Source: Thermoanaerobaculia bacterium (GTDB lineage Bacteria; Bacteroidota; Bacteroidia; Chitinophagales; Saprospiraceae). Taken from it: a stretch of 8,108 nucleotides of DNA. Made by a program: the position numbers and the translations under genes. The notes under the pieces are model-generated. The model saw nothing but the letters and a program-made list of their open reading frames with translations, made no database searches and was not told the DNA's origin. The stretch spans positions 431 to 8,538 of the forward strand of contig JAKLJF010000185.1 of assembly GCA_023151335.1 (NCBI GenBank). Reading direction: 5' to 3'. This document shows, piece after piece, positions 1 to 5,911 of the stretch (its first letter is position 1; each line of letters opens with the position of its first letter).

Positions 1-306
1 CTGCGCCAGCATCCACGGCGAGGCCGTCCGGAATGCGGCGTCCATGTCGCCCGCCAGAAAACGGGCGTAGTCGAAACCCGGCACGCAAATAAAGTCGCCC
101 GGCTCGGGATGTATGTTTTCCAGGCCCTGGTAGGGTTGCAGAGCCAGTCCCTGTGCGGTTTGTACGGTTTCATCCAGCGAAACATAGCGGATGTCGAAGC
201 GCCGGCGCCCCAGCGCGTTGGCTTCGAAGAAAACCTGCGCCGGGCCGGCCAGGTCCATCAGGTGGCTGTGGGGGAACAGGACGAATATGATGCGGGTAGC
301 TAACAT
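1..306 (-). CDS. GlxA family transcriptional regulator, N-terminal part (partial at window edge)
   Basis: Reading leftwards from ATG 304-306, the frame stays open for 102 codons to base 1, so the stop lies outside the window. The first residues (MLATRIIFVLFPHSHLMDLA, then GPAQVFFEAN) match the start of the DJ-1/PfpI-like domain of GlxA-type regulators, including the beta-strand IIFVLFP and the DLAGPAQVF helix. A second strand reads DFICVPGFDY, at the place where the domain's nucleophile-elbow region is expected. Known family members carry two AraC-type helix-turn-helix motifs at the C-terminus and act as cytoplasmic DNA-binding regulators. That half is not visible here, so the protein could instead be a stand-alone DJ-1/PfpI protein. 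The gene diverges from the TonB-dependent receptor across a 502-base gap. Its target genes cannot be read from the sequence. Confidence 0.8.
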   Translation of the reverse strand, partial: MLATRIIFVLFPHSHLMDLAGPAQVFFEANALGRRRFDIRYVSLDETVQTAQGLALQPYQGLENIHPEPGDFICVPGFDYARFLAGDMDAAFRTASPWMLAQ

Positions 307-328
307 GGGTTTTTATGCTTGGTTCCGG

Positions 329-336
329 CAAAAATA
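329..336 (-). promoter_or_regulatory. Candidate -7 promoter element for the GlxA-like gene
   Basis: On the minus strand this reads TATTTTTG, an exact match to the Bacteroidota -7 consensus TAnnTTTG, and it ends 22 bases before the start codon at 306. A short leader of this kind is common in the phylum. No TTTG or TTG lies at the expected spacing upstream, so the -33 half is missing. The call rests on one 8-base match in AT-rich DNA. Confidence 0.35.
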
Positions 337-358
337 GTGACACATACAGACTTTTTTT

Positions 359-373
359 TGTCTAAATAAGACA
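359..373. promoter_or_regulatory. Perfect palindrome TGTCTaaataAGACA, candidate operator
   Basis: Two 5-base arms (TGTCT and AGACA) flank a 5-base AT spacer. The site lies 22 bases upstream (on the minus strand) of the candidate -7 element of the GlxA-like gene, close to where its -33 region would be. A dimeric regulator, possibly GlxA itself, could bind here. The arms are short, so chance occurrence is possible. Confidence 0.3.
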
Positions 374-808
374 TAGAAAGATGAGGCGCTGTCGGGTGGG
401 TTAATTTTGTGTCATCCAGGGATAAAACGAAAATTGCCTCGTGCCGGGTATTCGTTTGTTTACAGGGGTTCGCCTAAAACCTGACTGCACACAGGCGCCG
501 GAAAGAAGGGCTGCTGATCACCATTGGTTGAACAATTCAAGCCCCCGGTTGAAAATGGGTTTTTAATAAAAATTTGGTTTGGCCCTGTGCGTTGATCCTG
601 CAACCAAACAAATATTAAATTTTTCTGGCTTTGCAACGCTGTTTTATCGCTGGGCGTCTACTGCAAATCCCCATTGATCGAATTTAAATGTTAAGCGCCG
701 CCGTAAACGGGCAGCTTTGCAAAACAAAATTTTAGAGTGCCTGTTTTGTGAACTTTCGGTGAAACACACTCGCTTAACCTTTCCGTTAAAACCGCTTTCT
801 AAAAACGT

Positions 809-3142
809 ATGAAACATCCATTTTTACTTCTTCTGTTCCTGTTCGGCGTCCTCCGGGCCGGCGCACAAACCACCATCAGCGGCCGCCTTACGGACGCTAC
901 CAACGGTGAAAATCTCATCGGCGCCACGGTGGAAGCCCTGGGCCTCGGCAAGGGCAATATCAGCAACGAATACGGCTTTTATTCCATTACCCTGCCCAGC
1001 GGCGGCGACTCCGTGACCCTCCGCTTCGGCTACCTGGGCTACGAACCGGCTTTCCGGATGGTAAAACCCGCCGGCGCCAACATCAAACTCGACATGGCCC
1101 TGCAGCCCCGCGGGGAAATGTTGCAGGAGGTAGTCATTTCGGCCAATTCGCTGGAAGAAAAGGTGAAAAGCACTGAAATGTCGGTCACCACGCTCAGCAC
1201 CCGCGATGCCAAAGCCCTGCCGGCCCTGTTCGGCGAGGTGGACGTGATCAAGATCCTGCAACTGAAACCCGGCATCACCGCCGGCTCGGAAGGCACCACG
1301 GGCATCTTTGTACGCGGCGGCAACAGCGACCAGAACCTCATCGTGCTCGACGAAGCCGTGGTGTACAACGCCAACCACCTGTTCGGCTTTTTCAGCACTT
1401 TCAACTCCGACGCGGTCAAGGACCTGAAAGTATACAAGGGCGGCTTCCCGGCGCAATACGGCGGACGCCTGTCCTCCGTCATCGACGTACGCATGAAAGA
1501 AGGCAACAACAAGGAATTCGACGTCACCGGCGGGCTTGGTCTCATCGCCAGCCGCCTCACCGTCGAAGGGCCGATCCAAAAGGAAAAATCGTCCTTTATT
1601 GTCAGCGGCCGCCGAACCTACGCCGACCTCATCACCCGCGGCATCAACATGGCCAATGAAGACAATCCCGATTACAATCCCATTCCCGACTACTATTTCT
1701 ACGACCTGAACACCAAGGTCAATTTCACCCTTTCCCCCAAGGACCGGCTCTACCTCAGCGGCTATTTCGGGCGCGACGTATTCAAATTCCAGGATGAAAC
1801 CTTCAACTTCCTCTTCGACTGGGGCAACGCCACCGGCACAGCCCGCTGGAACCACACCTTCGGCCCGAAACTGTTTTCCAACGCCACGTTCACGTTTTCC
1901 GACTACCGCTACCGCATCCGCAACCTCATCCAGGGCTTCTCTTTCAACCTCGGTTCCAACGTAAAAGACGCCAATACGAAGGTTGACTTTTATTACCAGC
2001 CGAACAACGAGCACACCATTCGCTTCGGCGGCAACGTCACCTACCACGAGTTCGACGTGGCGCGCCTCAAGTTCGGCAGCGACGACGGCCAGATCAACTT
2101 CGAGTCGGGACAGGGCTACGACGGCATGGAATACGGCCTGTATTTCGCCGACGAATGGGCCCTCACCGACCGCCTGAAGGTCAATTACGGTTCGCGCATC
2201 TCCGCCTGGCAAAACGACCCGGCCTTTTACTGGAATTTCGAACCCCGCGTGTCGGCCAACTATGCCATGAGCGACAAATGGTCGCTGAAAGGCTCTTACT
2301 CCCGCATGAACCAATACGTACACCTGCTGGCCAGCAGCGGCCTGTCGCTGCCTACCGATATCTGGTACCCCAGCACCAAAACCGTAAAACCCGAGATCAG
2401 CGACCAGATCGCCATAGGCACCTCGTACCTGTTCCGCGACAACATCCTGATCACCTGGGAAGCCTGGTACAAATGGCTGCAAAACCAGGTGGATTTCATC
2501 GACGGCGCCGAACTGTTCGGCAACGACGACCTGGAAGGCGAACTCACCATCGGCCGCGGCTATGCCTACAGCCCGCTCGAACTGGAAATCGAGAAAAAGG
2601 ACGGCCGCCTCACCGGCTGGATCGGCTATACGCTGGCCTGGGTCAAACGCGGCGGTTTCCCGGTGATCAACAACGGCGAATACTTCGCGCCCCGCTTCGA
2701 TACGCGGCACAACCTCAGCATCGTGGCCCTGTACAACCTCAGCCGCAAATGGCAGTTCACCGCCACCTGGGTGTACACTTCGGGCTACGTCAGCTGGCTG
2801 CCCATGGGCCGCTATACCTTTCAGGACGTGCCGGGCGCGCCCTTCCAACCGGTAGTGCCCGTGTACGGCGCGCGCAATACCTTCCGCTACCCGGCCTATA
2901 TGCGCCTCGACCTCGGTATCGTGCGCAAATGGAAAACCCGCCGCGGCAGCGAACAGGATGTCACGATCAGCATTTATAACGCCACCGACCGCCGAAACCC
3001 ATATTTCATCTTCCTCGATCCCGAACTCGAAACCATTGGCGAAGACGGCGGCCCGCAGGTGGAAATACCCACAGGCATCAAAGCCAAGCAGGTGTCGTTG
3101 TTCCCGATTTTGCCGTCAGTAACGTGGAATTTTAAGTTTTAG
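809..3142 (+). CDS. TonB-dependent outer-membrane receptor with carboxypeptidase-regulatory-like domain
   Basis: This 777-residue protein is a ligand-gated outer-membrane channel of the TonB-dependent family, driven by the inner-membrane TonB-ExbB-ExbD complex. Residues 1-20 form a signal peptide with a leucine-rich core ending RAGAQ. Residues 21-100 are a carboxypeptidase-D regulatory-like (CarboxypepD_reg) domain, with ISGRLTDATNGENLIGATV and NEYGFYSI. LQEVVISA at 105-112 leads to the plug at about 120-235, with FVRGG at 167-171 and GGFPAQYGGRLSSVIDVRMK at 211-230. The remainder is a beta-barrel ending in phenylalanine (WNFKF), as expected for outer-membrane assembly. It lacks the size and features of SusC, and the neighbour is not SusD. 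It is followed after 87 bases by a DUF4249 lipoprotein, a pairing common in Bacteroidota, so the two probably act together. The ligand cannot be inferred. No Shine-Dalgarno sequence precedes the ATG. Confidence 0.93.
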   Translation: MKHPFLLLLFLFGVLRAGAQTTISGRLTDATNGENLIGATVEALGLGKGNISNEYGFYSITLPSGGDSVTLRFGYLGYEPAFRMVKPAGANIKLDMALQPRGEMLQEVVISANSLEEKVKSTEMSVTTLSTRDAKALPALFGEVDVIKILQLKPGITAGSEGTTGIFVRGGNSDQNLIVLDEAVVYNANHLFGFFSTFNSDAVKDLKVYKGGFPAQYGGRLSSVIDVRMKEGNNKEFDVTGGLGLIASRLTVEGPIQKEKSSFIVSGRRTYADLITRGINMANEDNPDYNPIPDYYFYDLNTKVNFTLSPKDRLYLSGYFGRDVFKFQDETFNFLFDWGNATGTARWNHTFGPKLFSNATFTFSDYRYRIRNLIQGFSFNLGSNVKDANTKVDFYYQPNNEHTIRFGGNVTYHEFDVARLKFGSDDGQINFESGQGYDGMEYGLYFADEWALTDRLKVNYGSRISAWQNDPAFYWNFEPRVSANYAMSDKWSLKGSYSRMNQYVHLLASSGLSLPTDIWYPSTKTVKPEISDQIAIGTSYLFRDNILITWEAWYKWLQNQVDFIDGAELFGNDDLEGELTIGRGYAYSPLELEIEKKDGRLTGWIGYTLAWVKRGGFPVINNGEYFAPRFDTRHNLSIVALYNLSRKWQFTATWVYTSGYVSWLPMGRYTFQDVPGAPFQPVVPVYGARNTFRYPAYMRLDLGIVRKWKTRRGSEQDVTISIYNATDRRNPYFIFLDPELETIGEDGGPQVEIPTGIKAKQVSLFPILPSVTWNFKF

Positions 3143-3195
3143 GTTTAGAGGGTTTAGAGGGTTTAGAGGGTTTAGAGGGTTTAGAGGGTTTAGAG
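3142..3195 (+). repeat. Six perfect tandem copies of the 9-bp unit GGTTTAGAG
   Basis: Units begin at 3142, 3151, 3160, 3169, 3178 and 3187 with no mismatch. The array starts at the last base of the receptor stop codon (TAG 3140-3142). On the mRNA-sense strand it presents five GGG runs (3150-3152, 3159-3161, 3168-3170, 3177-3179, 3186-3188) separated by identical 6-base TTTAGA loops, which fits a loose G-quadruplex pattern. Read in the receptor frame each unit contains a TAG, so copy-number changes cannot extend the receptor. They would change only the spacing to the lipoprotein gene. Perfect short tandem repeats are prone to slippage. Confidence 0.97.
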
Positions 3196-3229
3196 TAACA
3201 ATCTTTCATCTTTAAAAAAAAATCAAGCA

Positions 3230-4078
3230 ATGAAATCGCTCCGGTATATTTTTTTCTTCTTCGCCACGCTGGTTGCGCTGGCCGCCTGTAACCTCGAAAA
3301 AGAGGTGGACATCGAATTGCCGCCCTACGACCGTCAGCCGGTGGTGGAATGTTACCTCGAACCGGGCAAACCGTTCCGCCTGTTGCTCACCTCCAGCTTC
3401 AGTTTTTTCGACCCTTTCGGGCTGGATTCTAATTTCCTGCAAAAAACGCTGCTGCAGGGCGCCACGGTCACCATTTCGTATGACAACCAGGTGGTGACGC
3501 TCAATAACATCCCGGCGTTGGAAACCAACCCGTTCAAAATCTTCAACTATACCAGCCAGCAGATCGTGCCGGCCACGCCGGGCATCGAATACACGCTGAA
3601 CATCACCCTGCCCGACGGCAAAACCGTGAGCGGCAAATCGACCATGTTGCCGCTGGTACCCATCGACAGTATCCGGGTGGAATGGAACACCGATAAAGAC
3701 ACCCTGGCCCGCATGCTGACCTACATTACCGACGACCAGTCGCAGGAAAACTACTACCGCCGCCTGCTGAACTACAGCTCGCTCGACAGCGTACCCGACC
3801 AGGATTTTCTCGTCAGCGACCGCATTTCCACCACAAAACTGATCGCTTTCGGTACCGGCTACGAACTGGCTGTCGGCGACACCGTGTTCAACAGTATTTT
3901 CCACATTTCCAGGGATTACTACAATTACATCGAAAGCGTGCAACTGGCCGTGTTCGGCAACCTGAATCCCTTCGCCCAGCCTTCGCCCATCAAAAGCAAC
4001 GTGAGCGGAACGGGCAATCCGCTGGGGATATTTACCTGCCTGGTGTACGACCGGGATACAACAGTAATTATGCGGTAG
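3230..4078 (+). CDS. DUF4249 family outer-membrane lipoprotein, receptor partner
   Basis: This 282-residue protein has a lipoprotein signal peptide (MKSLRYIFFFFATLVALAAC) with a LAAC lipobox, so Cys20 should be lipidated. The acidic stretch after it (NLEKEVDIELP) resembles the charged lipoprotein export signals that send Bacteroidota lipoproteins to the cell surface; that placement is inference. The body matches the DUF4249 pattern as I know it: an early PVVECYLEPGKPFRLLLTSS strand pair, GATVTISYDNQ, a transthyretin-like YTLNITLPDGKTVSG, and a C-terminal NPFAQPSPIKSNVSG followed by GNPLGIFTC. DUF4249 proteins are typically encoded next to TonB-dependent receptors and may act as their surface lid or substrate-binding partner, but their biochemistry is unknown. 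The start at 3230 follows an A-rich leader without a Shine-Dalgarno sequence. The gene is probably co-transcribed with the receptor across the 9-bp repeat array. Confidence 0.88.
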   Translation: MKSLRYIFFFFATLVALAACNLEKEVDIELPPYDRQPVVECYLEPGKPFRLLLTSSFSFFDPFGLDSNFLQKTLLQGATVTISYDNQVVTLNNIPALETNPFKIFNYTSQQIVPATPGIEYTLNITLPDGKTVSGKSTMLPLVPIDSIRVEWNTDKDTLARMLTYITDDQSQENYYRRLLNYSSLDSVPDQDFLVSDRISTTKLIAFGTGYELAVGDTVFNSIFHISRDYYNYIESVQLAVFGNLNPFAQPSPIKSNVSGTGNPLGIFTCLVYDRDTTVIMR

Positions 4079-4079
4079 G

Positions 4080-4097
4080 ATTTTGTTAACACAAAAT
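4080..4097 (+). terminator. Small AT-rich hairpin after the lipoprotein gene, weak terminator candidate
   Basis: A perfect 7-bp stem (ATTTTGT and ACAAAAT) closes a TAAC loop two bases after the lipoprotein stop codon, followed by TTATTG. The stem is almost all A/T and there is no long T run, so it is a poor intrinsic terminator. It may instead belong to the GTTAA-box cluster in front of the next gene. Confidence 0.3.
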
Positions 4098-4110
4098 TTA
4101 TTGTTAAAAC

Positions 4111-4141
4111 ATTGACTTTAACAAATTTCATAGTACATTCG
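4111..4141 (+). promoter_or_regulatory. Candidate Bacteroidota promoter for the peptidase gene
   Basis: ATTG at 4111-4114 serves as the -33 element and TACATTCG at 4134-4141 as the -7 element (7 of 8 matches to TAnnTTTG), with an ideal 19-base spacer. Transcription would begin near 4147, giving a leader of about 20 bases before ATG 4170. The -7 box overlaps the left arm of the inverted repeat at 4133-4168. Confidence 0.5.
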
Positions 4142-4168
4142 TTTCATTATTCAATCAAAACGATGTAC
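4133..4168 (+). promoter_or_regulatory. Inverted repeat abutting the peptidase start codon
   Basis: The left arm GTACATTCGTTT (4133-4144) pairs with the right arm AAACGATGTAC (4158-4168), giving 11 base pairs with one bulged T and a 13-base loop. The right arm ends one base before ATG 4170. The left arm contains the candidate -7 box. It could be an operator covering the promoter. As RNA it would form only if transcription started upstream of 4133. Confidence 0.5.
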
Positions 4169-4169
4169 G

Positions 4170-5025
4170 ATGAAAACCAACCAGATCATTTATTATGCAA
4201 TTTTCCTGCTGGCAGGAGGTATAGGCGGTTATTGGCTCGGCTCCCGGTCCGCTAAAACCATCACGGAAACACCGGCTGCCATCGCCGTTTCCAATCCGGA
4301 AAAAGCCCCGGTTGAACCGGCTGCTTTACCCGCGGAAACGCCGGCTGCGCCGGAAACCGCCGCTGAGCCCGCCGAAGCCAAACCCGCTGAAACGCCGGAA
4401 ACCGCGGCCGCCCCTGCCAATGCCCCTGCGCCGCCGGCGGCAAAACCGGCGTCAACACCTGCCGTTACTGCCACTACCCCGGCCAATCCATCTGCTTCGC
4501 CGGCTTCCTCCGCATCTGCAGGTTCCCTGCCCACCGCGAGTAAGTGCTTTTCGGGCGATAAAGAACTGGAGGACGATTTAAACCTGTATGCCTCGGAAAT
4601 AGAAGCCAAAAAACTGATTTACAGCCGCGAACTGATGCAGGATTGTTCCGGCATTTTTTACCGGCTGCTCGATGAGTTTGCAAAGAAAAAGTGCGACGGT
4701 TACCAATATCCCGATCCGAAGAGCGCCCGCCCGGCCCGTATGATCGCGAAATGGTTTTTTGATAACAAAAATTTTAAACTGGTCAAAGACCCGATGGTCA
4801 GCCGGAATATGATCAAACCCGGCGCCGTCATGTTTTACGGCGCTCCCGGTAAAAAATATCACGACACGGGCATTGAGCAGCTCAGCCAGCAGGGCGGTAT
4901 TTTTCATGTCGGCGTTGACCTTTTACCACAATATCCGCGGCCCGTCCAACCTCGGTCAGCCGGTGCTGGGCGTCGGTTCGCAGGAGTGGGTCGGGATCAG
5001 CTATCTGTATACGCCCAAGACCTGA
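4170..5025 (+). pseudogene. Membrane-anchored NlpC/P60-like cysteine peptidase, frameshifted near the catalytic His
   Basis: The protein starts with a signal anchor (residues 6-24, IIYYAIFLLAGGIGGYWLG), then a low-complexity Ala/Pro/Glu/Thr linker (about 33-120), probably spanning periplasm or cell wall. The folded domain begins near residue 125. It contains DCSG (158-161) with the expected nucleophile Cys159, IKPGAVMFYG (215-224) like the LKPGDLVFF strand of NlpC/P60 domains, and HVGV (246-249) with the expected catalytic His246. Peptidoglycan peptide cleavage is inferred. After Val249 the frame becomes non-family and runs to 5192, deep into the opposite-strand gene. In the +1 frame from 4918 a sensible tail appears (TFYHNIRGPSN, then GVGSQEWVGISYL) and stops at TGA 5023-5025, neatly before the convergent gene. 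The break therefore lies at about 4914-4920: a net 2-base loss or 1-base gain, or an out-of-frame deletion. A true lesion would probably inactivate the enzyme. Confidence 0.7.
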
Positions 5026-5048
5026 GTTTTCGCAAATTTACCCTGTAC

Positions 5049-5774
5049 TTAACGCGGCAAAGTGGTATTCAGCTGGAGCCCCGCCGTCAACCCCACCCGC
5101 ATGGCAAATCCAAAGCGGCTTCCGCTGCGTTTGAGCAAATTGCGTTCATAAGAAAAGTTGTCGTTGTCGAACGCCTGGTTGCCGCGCGCTGAGCGGCTAT
5201 AAAATCCGCCCATGCTGAAATAAAAGTCGGCGGCCAACATGCGGTAATGGAGGTGTTGCCCCATGTTGAGCATCAGGAAATAGCGCGTTTCGCTGGGTTT
5301 GAATTCGTAAATGCCGAGAAAAGTGTTGTTTTCGTCCCATACATTGGAAACGACGGTTTCAAATGTTCGCGGATTGTACCCCAGCAGCACGCCCAGGTAG
5401 GAGCGGTTGCCGTGTTTGCCGGTATTCCGGGAAATACCATTAACAGCCAGGTGGGCATAATAGCCATCCCAGTACGCCTTTTCCCGCCTGGCGCCCTCCT
5501 CGCCTTTCAGCTGCTGGTCGAGCAGGTAGTCGCGGTTGTGGTTGGCTTTTTGCCAGGAGGCTTCTATGTACCATTTTCGGGTCTGGATGGCAGCCACGGC
5601 GCCCCAGTCGCGGCGAAAGGGGGGGAAGAAGTAGGCGCCGAGGTAGAGTCCGCCTTCGCGGCCGGCTGCTTTGCCGGTTGGAACGGCGTTGTCCGGCGCC
5701 GGGGCAGCCTGCGACAGCGCCGGGGCGGTAGCGGCCAGGGTCAGGAAGCAGACCAGTAGCGGGCGAATGCTCAT
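5049..5774 (-). CDS. Exported protein of unknown function, probably outer-membrane beta-barrel
   Basis: I do not recognise a named family. The preferred start is the ATG at 5772-5774 (241 residues), because it places a proper signal peptide (MSIRPLLVCFLTLAATAPALS) at the N-terminus. An ATG at 5793-5795 would add only seven residues before it. The mature protein opens with a short Ala/Pro-rich stretch and then alternates aromatic and polar residues in strand-like segments: GGLYLGAYFFPPF, KWYIEASWQKA, SYLGVLLGYNP, RYFLMLNMGQHLHYRM, ADFYFSMGGFYS and FGFAMRVGLTAGLQLN. Glycines and aromatics sit at strand ends. This suggests a small outer-membrane barrel of eight to ten strands, although the C-terminus (TTLPR) lacks the usual terminal aromatic. 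It converges with the broken peptidase gene, with only 23 bases between stop codons, and diverges from the T9SS-cargo gene. Confidence 0.7.
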   Translation of the reverse strand: MSIRPLLVCFLTLAATAPALSQAAPAPDNAVPTGKAAGREGGLYLGAYFFPPFRRDWGAVAAIQTRKWYIEASWQKANHNRDYLLDQQLKGEEGARREKAYWDGYYAHLAVNGISRNTGKHGNRSYLGVLLGYNPRTFETVVSNVWDENNTFLGIYEFKPSETRYFLMLNMGQHLHYRMLAADFYFSMGGFYSRSARGNQAFDNDNFSYERNLLKRSGSRFGFAMRVGLTAGLQLNTTLPR

Positions 5775-5845
5775 CGGATGAACGCTTTGTGCCATGCGAA
5801 ATTGAAAACGTTATTTTTCCAATTTTGGCATAAAGCAGTAAATGA

Positions 5846-5877
5846 TTTGGAGCGCAGTAAAAGGGCAGGTACTTTTA
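5846..5877 (+). promoter_or_regulatory. Candidate Bacteroidota promoter for the T9SS-cargo gene
   Basis: TTTG at 5846-5849 (-33) and TACTTTTA at 5870-5877 (7 of 8 to TAnnTTTG) are separated by 20 bases. The predicted start near 5884 leaves a leader of roughly 28 bases before ATG 5912. Orientation and distance fit the downstream gene well. Confidence 0.5.
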
Positions 5878-5911
5878 GTGAAAAAATACCGTAACCTTAA
5901 ACTGCACCCGT

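Larger units (their letters stand above)
307..808. other. Divergent intergenic region, no gene seen
   Basis: This 502-base stretch separates two divergent genes and is markedly more AT-rich than its flanks. No convincing coding frame, tRNA or terminator was found. It holds the candidate glxA-side signals at 329-373, an isolated TAATTTTG at 402-409, a small inverted repeat TTGAAcaaTTCAA at 528-540, and two direct copies of GGTTGAA at 526-532 and 547-553 (21 bases apart). No good -33/-7 pair was found directly before the receptor gene at 809. The receptor is therefore transcribed either from a weak promoter near 741-748 or from further upstream with a long leader. Confidence 0.6.

Noticed and set aside
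109..303. Small plus-strand open frame at the left edge
   Set aside because: It is the complement of the GlxA-like coding region, which has clear family likeness.
402..409. TAATTTTG, an exact -7 consensus match on the plus strand
   Set aside because: No TTG/TTTG lies at the right spacing upstream, and it is 400 bases from the receptor start, so it is probably chance in AT-rich DNA.
573..608. Inverted repeat TTTGGTT / AACCAAA as a possible leader hairpin
   Set aside because: It has only 7 bp around a 22-base loop, with no T run or conserved element nearby.
741..748. CTGTTTTG with TTTG at 716-719 as a promoter for the receptor
   Set aside because: The TA of the -7 box is missing, so the match is too weak to list as a feature.
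824..2848. Long open frame on the minus strand (674 codons) across the receptor gene
   Set aside because: It is antisense to a clear TonB-dependent receptor. Its composition (Val/Ala/Glu/Gly-rich with no domain) is what codon bias of the real gene produces.
3212..3943. Open minus-strand frame across the lipoprotein gene
   Set aside because: It is a shadow of the DUF4249 gene, with no signal peptide or recognisable motif.
5026..5192. C-terminal extension of the peptidase frame past 5025
   Set aside because: The residues are basic and low in family likeness, and they lie antisense to the downstream exported protein. The +1 frame gives a better ending at 5025.
5247..5759. Plus-strand open frame opposite the exported protein gene
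   Set aside because: The minus-strand product has a signal peptide and strand pattern; the plus-strand product has neither.
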